A DNA stretch of 29,363 bases from CAYPXN01 sp964414715 (lineage in GTDB: Bacteria > UBA10199 > JADFYH01). Positions 1 to 7,270 of the stretch are shown here, in pieces. The stretch covers positions 1 through 29,363 of the forward strand of contig CAYPXN010000110.1 in assembly GCA_964414715.1 (NCBI GenBank), given 5' to 3'. The notes under the pieces were generated by a model, which saw only the letters and a program-made list of their open reading frames with translations, had not been told where the DNA came from and ran no database searches. The position numbers and the translations under genes were made by a program. Within the stretch, counting starts at the first letter, position 1. Every line of letters begins with the position of its first letter.

Positions 1-3
1 TAT

Positions 4-342
4 ATGAAAAAAATAGAAGCAGTCATAAAACCCTTTAAGTTGGATGAAGTGAAGACTGCACTTCAAGAAGTGGGTATTCAAGGGATGACCATTAGTGAAG
101 TAAAAGGCTTTGGTCGTCAAAAAGGTCATACCGAATTGTATCGTGGTGCAGAATACGTGGTCGATTTTTTACCGAAAGTAAAAATTGATATCGTGGTTTC
201 TGAGGCGGATGTGTCAAAGGTGGTGGATGCAATTCAGAAGGCCGCGAAGACCGGTCGCATCGGAGATGGTAAAATATTTATCTCTCCTATTGAAAATATC
301 ATCCGTATTCGTACGGGTGAAACCGGAGATGCTGCGATTTAA
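4..342 (+). CDS. glnB: PII nitrogen regulatory protein, copy 1 (GlnB/GlnK)
   Basis: PII signal-transduction protein: a cytoplasmic trimer that binds ATP/ADP and 2-oxoglutarate and adjusts ammonium transport, glutamine synthetase or NtrB activity. At 112 aa it has the normal family length. The T-loop carries Tyr51 in YRGAEY, the usual uridylylation site. The B-loop TGRIGDGK (83-90) and C-terminal Arg101/Arg103 are intact, so it should be functional. The gene starts three bases into the window, so its promoter and any amtB or glnA upstream are not visible. An intrinsic terminator follows, so it is probably the last gene of its transcript. A second, nearly identical PII gene lies 124 bp downstream. 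GlnB and GlnK cannot be told apart from sequence alone. Confidence 0.96.
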   Translation: MKKIEAVIKPFKLDEVKTALQEVGIQGMTISEVKGFGRQKGHTELYRGAEYVVDFLPKVKIDIVVSEADVSKVVDAIQKAAKTGRIGDGKIFISPIENIIRIRTGETGDAAI

Positions 343-368
343 GTAGTATATGTTGTAGTCTTGTTGAA

Positions 369-398
369 AAGCCCCTTGAGAAATTGAGGGGCTTTTTT
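369..398 (+). terminator. Intrinsic terminator after PII copy 1
   Basis: A hairpin with arms AGCCCC and GGGGCT, extended by weaker pairs toward the loop, runs straight into TTTTTT. It lies 27 bp after the stop of the first PII gene and separates the two paralogues transcriptionally. Confidence 0.85.
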
Positions 399-466
399 CT
401 TTTGACCCCTTACGAGCTTGTGATAGCTTTCAATCTAAATAACATTTTCTTTCATGAGGTGATTCT

Positions 467-805
467 ATGAAAAAAGTAGAGGCAATCATCAAGCCTTTCA
501 AGTTGGATGAAGTGAAGACTGCACTTCAAGAAGTGGGTATTCAAGGGATGACCATTAGTGAAGTAAAAGGCTTTGGTCGTCAAAAAGGTCATACCGAATT
601 GTATCGCGGTGCAGAATATGTAGTCGACTTTTTACCCAAGGTGAAAATTGAATTGGTGGTGAATGAAGAGGATGTGTCCAAAGTGGTGGATGCGATTCAG
701 AAAGCCGCAAAAACGGGCCGCATCGGGGATGGAAAGATCTTTATCTCAGCTATCGAAGAAATTATTCGTATTCGTACCGGTGAAACTGGAAGTAATGCAA
801 TTTAA
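467..805 (+). CDS. glnK: PII nitrogen regulatory protein, copy 2 (GlnB/GlnK)
   Basis: Second 112-aa PII protein with the same intact Tyr51 T-loop, TGRIGDGK B-loop and Arg101/Arg103. GAGGTGA lies at a good distance upstream of the ATG. It differs from copy 1 at only about ten residues, mainly around 62-68 (acidic substitutions), 95-98 and the last residues. Codons 12-46 are identical to copy 1 at every base, while the codons before and after differ at many synonymous positions. Terminators on both sides suggest its own transcript, so the two copies could be expressed under different nitrogen conditions. The symbol glnK is a guess that only distinguishes it from copy 1; no amtB is adjacent. Confidence 0.95.
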   Translation: MKKVEAIIKPFKLDEVKTALQEVGIQGMTISEVKGFGRQKGHTELYRGAEYVVDFLPKVKIELVVNEEDVSKVVDAIQKAAKTGRIGDGKIFISAIEEIIRIRTGETGSNAI

Positions 806-828
806 GTTTCTAATATCCGGCAAATTCT

Positions 829-863
829 AATCCCCCATGTCTTTTAGGCTGGGGGATTTTTTT
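829..863 (+). terminator. Intrinsic terminator after PII copy 2
   Basis: Arms AATCCCCC and GGGGGATT enclose a 14-nt loop and are followed by a run of T. It ends the PII transcript 24 bp after the stop. A possible ATG for the next gene at 837 falls inside this hairpin, which argues for the later start at 915. Confidence 0.85.
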
Positions 864-914
864 ATGGACTTTTTGTCCTCCGCATTTCATATCGCAAGGA
901 AAGAGGAGCATGGA

Positions 915-1610
915 ATGAATAAAGTTTTTAAATCCGCTGAAGAAGCAATTGCTGATATTTCCGATGGAGCCACTCTGATGGTTGGGGGCTTCGGACTTTG
1001 TGGAATCCCTGAAAATCTTATTTTCGCTTTGAGAGATAAAGGAGTCAAAAATCTTACCGCTATTAGTAATAATGCCGGAGTTGACGACTTTGGTTTGGGT
1101 CTTCTTCTTCAAACCCGACAAATCAAAAAAATGATTTCAAGCTATGTGGGAGAGAACAAGACTTTTGAAAAGCAGTTTCTCGATGGCTCTTTGAAAGTGG
1201 AATTGAATCCTCAAGGAACTTTGGCTGAAAGAATTCGTGCAGGCGGAGCAGGAATCGGAGGCTTTTTTACTCCTACAGGTGCAGGCACCTTGTTGGCTGA
1301 AGGAAAAGAAACACGTATCATTGATGGAAAAGAATATGTGCTGGAAGCCCCTTTGAAAGCAGATTTCGCCCTGGTGAAAGCCTGGAAGGGAGATACCCAC
1401 GGAAATTTGATTTATCATCTTACAGCTCAAAATTTTAATCCCTTAATGGCGATGGCAGCAAAGGTGACGATTGCAGAAGTGGAAGAGTTGGTGGAGCCGG
1501 GTGAGTTGGATCCCAATTTTATTCATACTCCCAGCATTTTTGTTCAGAGAATTATCCAGGGACAAAAGTATGAAAAAAGGATTGAACAACGTACAGTGAG
1601 GAAGGGTTAA
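915..1610 (+). CDS. scoA: 3-oxoacid CoA-transferase subunit A
   Basis: Alpha subunit of a family I CoA-transferase (succinyl-CoA:3-oxoacid or acetate:acetoacetyl-CoA type), which moves CoA between acyl-CoA and a 3-oxoacid for ketone-body or butanoate use. The start at 915 is preferred: it has AAGAGGAG six bases upstream and gives 231 aa, the usual length. The in-frame ATG at 837 lies inside the preceding terminator. The N-terminal GGFGLCGIPE (residues 24-33) is the family signature, followed by the glycine-rich GGAGIGGFFTPTGAGT. The gene encoding the B subunit starts four bases after this stop, so the two are surely co-translated. The exact acid substrate cannot be told from the sequence. Confidence 0.93.
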   Translation: MNKVFKSAEEAIADISDGATLMVGGFGLCGIPENLIFALRDKGVKNLTAISNNAGVDDFGLGLLLQTRQIKKMISSYVGENKTFEKQFLDGSLKVELNPQGTLAERIRAGGAGIGGFFTPTGAGTLLAEGKETRIIDGKEYVLEAPLKADFALVKAWKGDTHGNLIYHLTAQNFNPLMAMAAKVTIAEVEELVEPGELDPNFIHTPSIFVQRIIQGQKYEKRIEQRTVRKG

Positions 1611-1614
1611 TTCT

Positions 1615-2274
1615 ATGCCATTAACACGAGATCAGATTGTTCAACGTGCTGCAAAAGAACTCTATGACGGGGCTTATGTAAATTTGGGCATCGGTATGCC
1701 GACTTTGGTGGCGAATCATATTCCCCCAGGGATGGATGTGATGCTGCATTCTGAAAATGGTTTGTTGGGGGTGGGACCTTTTCCCACTGAAGATAAAGTG
1801 GATGCAGACCTGATCAATGCAGGAAAACAAACTGTGACGATGATTCCCAGCTCGTCGATTTTCGATCATGCCACTTCCTTTGCGATGATTCGGGGAGGTC
1901 ATATCGATTTGTGTATTTTGGGTGCGATGCAGGTGGCGGAGAATGGCGATATCGCAAACTACATGATTCCTGGTCAAATGGTAAAAGGTCCGGGGGGAGC
2001 GATGGATCTCGTTGCTGGGGCTAAGCGTGTGATAGTCACCATGGAACATGTGGCAAAAAATGGGAAATCCAAAATCTTAAAATCTTGCACATTACCTCTT
2101 ACGGGCAAGAAAGTGGTTTCTCGTATTATTACAGACCTTTGTGTTTTTGATGTGACGTCAAAAGGCTTGTTGCTTTTGGAGCTAGCACCCGGCGTGAGCC
2201 TGGAAGATGTTAAAAAATCGACGGAGGCTTCCTTTGAAGTTTCCAAAGATTTGAAGGAGATGAGTTTTGCTTAG
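1615..2274 (+). CDS. scoB: 3-oxoacid CoA-transferase subunit B
   Basis: Beta subunit of the same heterotetrameric CoA-transferase (219 aa, normal length). The SENG motif at residues 46-49 contains the catalytic Glu47 that forms the glutamyl-CoA thioester intermediate. GIGMPTLVANHIP near the N-terminus and the central GGHIDLCILGAMQV and GPGGAMDLV blocks are typical of ScoB/AtoA. Its 3' end overlaps the start of the next gene by eight bases, consistent with translational coupling of scoA, scoB and a HAD hydrolase as one operon. Confidence 0.94.
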   Translation: MPLTRDQIVQRAAKELYDGAYVNLGIGMPTLVANHIPPGMDVMLHSENGLLGVGPFPTEDKVDADLINAGKQTVTMIPSSSIFDHATSFAMIRGGHIDLCILGAMQVAENGDIANYMIPGQMVKGPGGAMDLVAGAKRVIVTMEHVAKNGKSKILKSCTLPLTGKKVVSRIITDLCVFDVTSKGLLLLELAPGVSLEDVKKSTEASFEVSKDLKEMSFA

Positions 2275-2953
2275 AGCCATTTTTTTCGATTTTAATGGGG
2301 TGATTGTGGATGATGAGTTTCTCCACTGCTCTCTGTTTCAAAAAACCCTCGCAGGTCAGAATATCCATTTATCCAAGGAAGATTATTACCAGAAATATCT
2401 CGGTTACGATGACCATGATGCTTTTGGCACGGTCTTGAAAGATCACGGTAAAAAAGCAGAAGAAAGTTTCTTGAATCAGCTGATTCAAGAAAAAGCCCAG
2501 TATTATTTGGATGAAGCCAAGCAGCAGGATCTTTTTGTGAAAGGTTCCTTAGATTTTGTGAAGCGGGTTTCCGAAAAATATTTTTTGGGAATTGTTTCAG
2601 GGGCTTTGAAAAATGAAATTGATATTTGGCTGGACCGTGGAAAGGTGAGAAGCCTTTTTCAGGTGATTGTGGGAGCCGAAGATGTAAAGCATGGCAAACC
2701 CAATCCGGAAGGTTATTTGAAAGCCTTGGATGGAGTGAACAGGGATTGCGTTTCGAGTTCCGAGATTTTGCTTCCCCAGGAATGTCTTGTAATAGAAGAT
2801 TCGATTTGGGGAATTGAAGCTGCGCATGATGCAGGGATGAAATGTTTAGCTCTAGCTACTTCTTATAAACCCCATGAATTGCAGGTGGCAGATTGGGTTG
2901 CAAATTCCTTTTCTGAAATAAATTTATCTTCCATTTTACCTACATTTGAGTAA
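2267..2953 (+). CDS. HAD superfamily hydrolase, beta-phosphoglucomutase-like
   Basis: HAD hydrolase of subfamily IA (228 aa), probably acting on a small phosphorylated metabolite. It starts with TTG, with AAGGAGA seven bases upstream, and overlaps scoB by eight bases. Motif I is FFDFNGVIVDDE: the nucleophile Asp8 is present, but the usual second Asp (general acid/base) is Asn10. Motif II Ser111 (GIVSGA), motif III Lys144 (KHGKPNP) and motif IV Glu177/Asp178 (CLVIEDSIWGIEAA) are intact, with an alpha-helical cap around residues 20-85. From memory, related proteins with a DFNGVI motif occur in other bacteria, so the substitution may be natural to a subgroup. Substrate unknown; the link to ketone metabolism rests only on the operon. 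Confidence 0.85.
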   Translation: MLRAIFFDFNGVIVDDEFLHCSLFQKTLAGQNIHLSKEDYYQKYLGYDDHDAFGTVLKDHGKKAEESFLNQLIQEKAQYYLDEAKQQDLFVKGSLDFVKRVSEKYFLGIVSGALKNEIDIWLDRGKVRSLFQVIVGAEDVKHGKPNPEGYLKALDGVNRDCVSSSEILLPQECLVIEDSIWGIEAAHDAGMKCLALATSYKPHELQVADWVANSFSEINLSSILPTFE

Positions 2954-2972
2954 TGTAAAACTGATTCACTTT

Positions 2973-3037
2973 CTAAAAAGTTTCGGGACAATTTTTCTCC
3001 GCCTTTGGCGGATCAAAATTATCCCCAAACTTTTTAG
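2973..3037. repeat. 65-bp near-perfect nested hairpin (REP/MITE-like)
   Basis: The outer arms begin CTAAAAAGTTT and end AAACTTTTTAG, with two clear mismatches along about 24 bp. The inner stem TCCGCC-TTT-GGCGGA sits exactly in the middle, centred on 3005. It lies between the HAD hydrolase stop and the ribosome-binding site of the next gene. It could act as a bidirectional attenuator or be a dispersed palindromic element; there is no T-run directly after the stem. Confidence 0.7.
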
Positions 3038-3057
3038 TTTTAACTGGAGAGTTTAGA

Positions 3058-3651
3058 ATGAAAGACGGTTGTTTAGTGCTGGATCTGGAAACCAAGCGTA
3101 CTTTTGAAGAAGTCGGGGGAAGAAATTTTGGCGAACTGGGAGTTTCGGTTTGTTGTATCTACAGCTACAGTGACAACCAATATCGGCATTTTCTGGAAAA
3201 TGAATTGAGTCGGATGGAAAATTATTTGCTCGATACAAAGCTGATTGTGGGTTTTAATGTCAAACGTTTCGATCTTCCGGTTTTGCAGCCTTATTTTACA
3301 GTGAATATAGAACGTTTGCCGGTTTTTGACTTGTTGGATGATCTGACTCAGCGTTTGGGTCATCGTGTGAGTCTCGATTCTGTTGCTCAGGCAACTTTGA
3401 ATGTTGGAAAAACGGCCCATGGTTTGGATGCCATTCGCTTTTATCGAGAAGGCAATTGGGACAAGTTGAAATCCTATTGTGAGAATGACGTCAAAATTAC
3501 AAAGGAAGTATTTGATTACGGCTGTGAACAGGGAGAGGTATTCTTCTTTTCAAGAGAGGGAAATAAAAAGGTGAGGGTGGAAGTGGATTGGTTGGATCAT
3601 ATTCCCCGTGCGCATCAGCCCAAAGAACAAGCCCAATATAAATTGTTATAA
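3058..3651 (+). CDS. DEDD-family 3'-5' exonuclease (RNase H-like)
   Basis: Single-domain ribonuclease H-like protein of 197 aa resembling the YprB-type/DNA-polymerase-exonuclease fold. Exo I is VLDLETK (Asp9, Glu11). Exo II is GFNVKRFDLPVL, with the conserved Asn and Asp. Exo III is YCENDVKITKEVF, giving the DEDDy set of metal ligands. It should therefore degrade single-stranded DNA or RNA from the 3' end, or act as a proofreading-like nuclease. GGAGAG precedes the ATG by seven bases. The C-terminal 30 residues are basic and polar and may contact nucleic acid. The next gene, greA, is 62 bp downstream and may be co-transcribed. The substrate is not known. Confidence 0.82.
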   Translation: MKDGCLVLDLETKRTFEEVGGRNFGELGVSVCCIYSYSDNQYRHFLENELSRMENYLLDTKLIVGFNVKRFDLPVLQPYFTVNIERLPVFDLLDDLTQRLGHRVSLDSVAQATLNVGKTAHGLDAIRFYREGNWDKLKSYCENDVKITKEVFDYGCEQGEVFFFSREGNKKVRVEVDWLDHIPRAHQPKEQAQYKLL

Positions 3652-3662
3652 TGAGGGGTAAA

Positions 3663-3680
3663 TCCAATCCCTAGATTGGA
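3663..3680. promoter_or_regulatory. Short palindrome upstream of greA
   Basis: TCCAAT and ATTGGA face each other across a six-base CCCTAG spacer, 34 bp before the greA start. This could be a repressor site or a small mRNA hairpin. No other instance of the motif was noticed in the window. Confidence 0.25.
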
Positions 3681-3713
3681 AAAATCGTGTTTCCTAATTG
3701 CAAAGGTTAAATT

Positions 3714-4193
3714 ATGGCAGACGATAAAATTCCTATTACTCCGTCCGGTTTGCAAAAATTAAAAGATGAACTGAAAAAACTGCGTTCGGTGGAAATGCCC
3801 GAAATTGTAAAAGCGATTGAAGTGGCAAGAGGGCATGGAGATCTTTCTGAAAATGCAGATTATGATGCTGCCAAGAATCGCCAAGGTCAGATTGTTTCCC
3901 GTATTACCGAGTTGGAAGATAAAATTGCACGAGCTCAGGTGATTGATCCCTCTACTTTGGATCATGACAAGGTGGTTTTTGGCGCGACTGTAAAATTATT
4001 GGATGTCGACTCTGATGAAGAGTTTGAATACCAAATTGTGGGTGCTGATGAGTCGGATGTGAAGCAAGGCAAAATTAGTGTTCAATCACCGATTGCGCGT
4101 TCCCTGATTGGAAAAAAAGTGGGGGATATTGCCAAAATTATTACTCCCAAAGGAACTCGAGAGCTTGAAGTGCTGGAGATAAATTTTAGATAG
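3714..4193 (+). CDS. greA: Transcription elongation factor GreA
   Basis: GreA (159 aa, normal length) enters the RNA polymerase secondary channel and stimulates transcript cleavage in backtracked complexes. The N-terminal coiled coil covers about residues 8-77. Its tip GDLSENADYDAAKNRQ carries the catalytic acidic pair Asp43/Glu46, matching Asp41/Glu44 of E. coli. The C-terminal FKBP-like domain (about 80-159) contains the typical VFGATVKLLD start and SPIARSLIGKKVGD. A palindromic element directly follows the stop codon and probably serves as terminator toward the convergent thioesterase gene. Confidence 0.97.
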   Translation: MADDKIPITPSGLQKLKDELKKLRSVEMPEIVKAIEVARGHGDLSENADYDAAKNRQGQIVSRITELEDKIARAQVIDPSTLDHDKVVFGATVKLLDVDSDEEFEYQIVGADESDVKQGKISVQSPIARSLIGKKVGDIAKIITPKGTRELEVLEINFR

Positions 4194-4194
4194 A

Positions 4195-4261
4195 CGTCAT
4201 TCCCGCGGAAGCGGGAATCCCCCGAGCCTAGGTGAGATCTCGGATCAAGAACGGGATGACG
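4195..4261. repeat. REP-like palindromic element
   Basis: Outer ends CGTCATTCCCG and CGGGATGACG are inverted with one bulge. Inside lie a perfect hairpin ATTCCCGC-GGAA-GCGGGAAT and a second stem CCGAG/CTCGG. From memory, the GTCATTCCCGC...GCGGGAAT pattern is a widely dispersed bacterial palindromic repeat. It fills the gap between convergent greA and the thioesterase gene and runs into the end of the latter's reading frame. Confidence 0.8.
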
Positions 4262-4706
4262 GATTCAAAAATTCCCTTTTTTCTACTTCTTCAAATTTTT
4301 TTCTAAACTCTTCCGGAATAGGACAGCTCTTTTGAGCTGTATAATCGAACATGACTCCTACGGTCATTCCTGTTGCGATGATACGACCTGATTTTTCTTC
4401 CACAAGCTCGTATTCCATTTCAAAGCTCGATCGTCCTAGTTTTGAAGTCCGGATCTTGACATCAATCACCTCATCCATGTGTGCAGGGTTTTTATAGTCA
4501 CAAACTACTTTGGCAAGAATCATGGAGTGTTTTACACTTTCTTGTGGTGCCTGAAAGTTGATACCCGGGAAATCACGAAAGTAATCCACCCGAGCCTGTT
4601 CCATATAGGTAATGAACTTGGCATTATTTAAATGTCCGAACATGTCGCAATCGCCAAACCGGACCTTCATTTTTGTAGATCGATAAAATGTGTTTGCTTC
4701 ACTCAT
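4245..4706 (-). CDS. Acyl-CoA thioesterase, 4HBT hot-dog family
   Basis: Hot-dog thioesterase (153 aa) that hydrolyses acyl-CoA or acyl-ACP, of the 4-hydroxybenzoyl-CoA thioesterase/YbgC type. The signature VRFGDCDMFGHLNNAKFITYMEQARVD lies about 12-40 residues from the chosen start and includes the catalytic Asp followed by GHxNN. The start at 4706 is chosen because it gives the usual family length and avoids overlap with the divergent gene at 4812; an upstream in-frame ATG at 4835 would overlap it. The last residues (NPSSRS) and the stop codon are encoded by the outer arm of the adjacent palindromic element, so the original C-terminus may have been replaced. The natural substrate is unknown. 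Confidence 0.85.
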   Translation of the reverse strand: MSEANTFYRSTKMKVRFGDCDMFGHLNNAKFITYMEQARVDYFRDFPGINFQAPQESVKHSMILAKVVCDYKNPAHMDEVIDVKIRTSKLGRSSFEMEYELVEEKSGRIIATGMTVGVMFDYTAQKSCPIPEEFRKKFEEVEKREFLNPSSRS

Positions 4707-4811
4707 AGCTAGCGAGCATTGCCAAGCTTTTCTTAAGAATTCAAGCAACTTCTCTTGTAAGGTGGCGAACATTTTATTGTAGGGGATTCTATTTTTTTGA
4801 GGGGCATGCAA

Positions 4812-6503
4812 ATGACACGTTCGACGACCTATCAATTTAAGGTGGTTCGGGATTCTTTATTGGGCGAGGGGAATAGTAAAGATCCCTTCCGTTTTTATTC
4901 ACATCTTCATTCACCACCTTCCATCTCACCTTCAAAGACAGAGTTTATTATTCAGGTAAAAGACCGCGACTCAAATCGCAAGATTGATGCGCAGGATCGT
5001 TTTGTGTTGATTGACAAGGAAGGTCAAAAAACTTTTCTCGATTCACAAGATGCACTTAAATTACTCAACTATTATGTGGACCCCGATCTTTTGAAATCCA
5101 AAGCTTTGGGTGTAATTGTCTCGCGAAGTGAAACAGAAAGTTCTCATGATTTTGATCGGGTAGCTTCCTTGGAAGGCGTTAAGCAATTTTCCACACAAGA
5201 TCTTAAAGAGATTCGGGATTTGCATTTTCCCTTTTGGGAGGTTGATGGCCATCTGGATTTGGATATTCTTGAAGGAGTCCGAATTTATACCGAAGAAGAG
5301 AACAAGCAATGGACAGGTATCGGAGGAGTGGGAATTTTCTGGAATGGTCGATATTTTATGAAGCGGGTTCTGGGTGAGAAAGGGGCTGTGGCTGCGAGTT
5401 TTGTGACTATTGAGCATTTGGCGGGGCCCCACTTTATCTGGCAAACCTACACGACAAATTTTTTCAGCATGATTGCAGGAAGTTTTGGTAAAAATAATCA
5501 GGCTGAAGGAATTATTCAGGCAGGACCCTTGCTTTCAAATGGAGATACTACCACCCATGAAACTCGTCGCATGATCAATATTGAAACGGCGAAAGCACGA
5601 GCGAATCTTTCAAAAGATCATCTTTACTGGACCATTACCGGTCCTATCGTTACAGCGGCTTGTTTTGCAGACCCTTTTTTCAGGAAGTTTTGGCCAGCCC
5701 CCTGGAGAGCCCCAAGATTGGGAGTTGTTTACAACTATTTTGCTTCCCAATTTTCACGAGCGATTCCTTTCGTTGGGAGAAGTCCTTTTGGTCTGGGGGC
5801 AGCGGCTTTGTCGGGTTATGGAATTTACGAGTTGTCGAGCTTGTGGTTTGATATTTATGGAAATATGCCTCAGGGATCGACGGAAAACAGGGCTTTTTCT
5901 TTGGGAGCCACAGTGCTCACTCAGGCAGCACTGTATTCTCGGGCAGCTCGAGAGATGGAAGTTATTACAGGTTTTTCCCGACTCACTTATTCAAATCTTC
6001 AGGGATTGAAAAAGGTGAATCTACTTTTACGACCGGCGTTTGAATCTTCTCGAATCAACTTTTTTGGTCTGAAGTTTCCTTTCCCTAAGCCTTATTTACG
6101 TGCCGAATGGACAGAAAGCGTGAACGCAGCTTCTTTATTGGAACGAACAGGGCATGCGGAATTGGCAAATATTGAAATGGGAGTGGGGGAAGCGACTCAT
6201 ACTGCAAACCTCTTGGAAAGAAGGGCGGCATTACTTGAAAAATTTGCAAAGGGTGATGCCTTGGCTGCGGAACGTTTGGGCTTGGCAACCACTTCACGTT
6301 TGTTGGCAACCGAGGCTTTGACAGGCGAAGAGCTTGTGGCTGCGGAAAGTTTTCTTGTAAGGTCACGAATGAAGATGGTGGGACTTCCTTTGTTGCGGGC
6401 AAGTATTTGGTTGGGAGTGGGCGTAGGTTTTTGTTACTTGACAGGAATTTTTGACGACAAAAATAATCCTCGCGAATTTATCCGGAAACATTTCGGAAGG
6501 TAA
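4812..6503 (+). CDS. Orphan 563-aa protein with hydrophobic C-terminal half
   Basis: I do not recognise a family. The ATG at 4812 is chosen because GAGGGG lies seven bases upstream; an in-frame ATG at 4806 and TTG at 4797 are alternatives. Residues 1-130 are polar and contain a calcium-loop-like stretch (VKDRDSNRKIDAQDRF). About 150-260 is a mixed region with WTGIGGVGIFWNGRYF and an ETRRMIN segment. About 280-400 holds several hydrophobic helices (ITGPIVTAACFADPFF; FGLGAAALSGYGIYEL). Residues 430-530 are Ala/Glu/Leu-rich helices, and a final membrane-like helix (LLRASIWLGVGVGFCYLTG) precedes a basic tail. No signal peptide is evident. It resembles other large lineage-restricted proteins in this window in style only; membrane association is an inference. 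Confidence 0.7.
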   Translation: MTRSTTYQFKVVRDSLLGEGNSKDPFRFYSHLHSPPSISPSKTEFIIQVKDRDSNRKIDAQDRFVLIDKEGQKTFLDSQDALKLLNYYVDPDLLKSKALGVIVSRSETESSHDFDRVASLEGVKQFSTQDLKEIRDLHFPFWEVDGHLDLDILEGVRIYTEEENKQWTGIGGVGIFWNGRYFMKRVLGEKGAVAASFVTIEHLAGPHFIWQTYTTNFFSMIAGSFGKNNQAEGIIQAGPLLSNGDTTTHETRRMINIETAKARANLSKDHLYWTITGPIVTAACFADPFFRKFWPAPWRAPRLGVVYNYFASQFSRAIPFVGRSPFGLGAAALSGYGIYELSSLWFDIYGNMPQGSTENRAFSLGATVLTQAALYSRAAREMEVITGFSRLTYSNLQGLKKVNLLLRPAFESSRINFFGLKFPFPKPYLRAEWTESVNAASLLERTGHAELANIEMGVGEATHTANLLERRAALLEKFAKGDALAAERLGLATTSRLLATEALTGEELVAAESFLVRSRMKMVGLPLLRASIWLGVGVGFCYLTGIFDDKNNPREFIRKHFGR

Positions 6504-6669
6504 AAAAATATTTTTTACAATTGACAACTTCGATATCGGGGATATTGTCCGAGACGTTTTTTTGAAAAATCTTCGGGTATGGAATTGCCTTCGATTTCTT
6601 CAGGAAGGCTTTTGAAGGAATCCAAAGCAATTCACATCCTCTTTTTAATCAACAAAAAGGAGTTGTGAT

Positions 6670-7227
6670 ATGGCAGAGAGAGCAACTGCAAATAATATTC
6701 GTCATACTTTGTTCCGTTTAATGGGAATTCCCCAACCCCATTCTATCGATAAGCTTGATAGAAAACTCAATCAGCTTGAAAAACATCTGAAAGATTGGGC
6801 CAAGAAAGTGGAAAAGGCCAAGCATGTTGCGCCCAAAGAAGTACTGGAAGAAGCTCATGTAAAGCCCAAACGTGTGGTTTTGGTGGATACCGAAACAGGC
6901 AATTTTGACTTGATCAAAGAAACTCTTCCTGAAGGCCTTGATTTGCGCATGGTAAAAGATTGGGAACAGTTATTCCGTGAAATGAAAAAAGCAGATGTTT
7001 CTTTGGTGATTATGGATTTGACTGTTTTGGGGCCAGAAGGCGCTAAAAATATAAAGAAATTAAGAGATTACAATCCAGAAGTTAAAGTGGTGGCTTTAGC
7101 CAGTTATCTCAGTGAGGCCTTGGCTCAAGCCATGCCGGACGGAATGGACTTTTCAGCCATTTTGCAAAAGCCATTAAATCCTTTCCAATTGAAAGAGGAT
7201 TTAGTAAGGCATCTTCCCTCAGCTTAA
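6670..7227 (+). CDS. Degenerate response-regulator receiver protein with N-terminal coiled coil
   Basis: 185 aa. Residues 25-52 form a charged amphipathic helix, probably a coiled coil, and about 67-185 form a CheY-like receiver domain. Phospho-acceptor Asp116 (LVIMDLTVLGPEG) and Lys167-Pro168 (ILQKPLN) are kept. The acidic pair after beta-1 is reduced to DTE (Asp73, Glu75), and the position of the switch Thr/Ser appears to be Ala144 (VVALASY). There is no output domain, so it probably acts by protein-protein contact. No histidine kinase is adjacent. AAGGAG precedes the ATG by seven bases, and a strong terminator follows, so the gene is probably monocistronic. Phosphorylation is plausible but unproven. 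Confidence 0.75.
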   Translation: MAERATANNIRHTLFRLMGIPQPHSIDKLDRKLNQLEKHLKDWAKKVEKAKHVAPKEVLEEAHVKPKRVVLVDTETGNFDLIKETLPEGLDLRMVKDWEQLFREMKKADVSLVIMDLTVLGPEGAKNIKKLRDYNPEVKVVALASYLSEALAQAMPDGMDFSAILQKPLNPFQLKEDLVRHLPSA

Positions 7228-7270
7228 TAAAGATTTGTTCGATCCTCCGGATTGGACATCAACCAAGAAT

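Noticed and set aside
402..441. Sigma-70 promoter before PII copy 2
   Set aside because: TTGACC is present, but no acceptable -10 lies 16-18 bases away.
837..914. Longer N-terminus for the CoA-transferase A subunit
   Set aside because: The ATG at 837 lies inside the terminator hairpin of the PII gene; the start at 915 has a good ribosome-binding site and gives the family length.
4707..4835. Longer thioesterase start at 4835
   Set aside because: It would overlap the start of the divergent gene and add 43 residues not typical of the family.
6500..6518. Terminator at the end of the orphan 563-aa gene
   Set aside because: GTAAAAAA/TTTTTTAC can pair, but the stem is almost all A-T and overlaps the stop codon; too weak to call.
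6531..6560. Promoter before the receiver gene
   Set aside because: A perfect TTGACA at 6531 has no -10-like hexamer at normal spacing.
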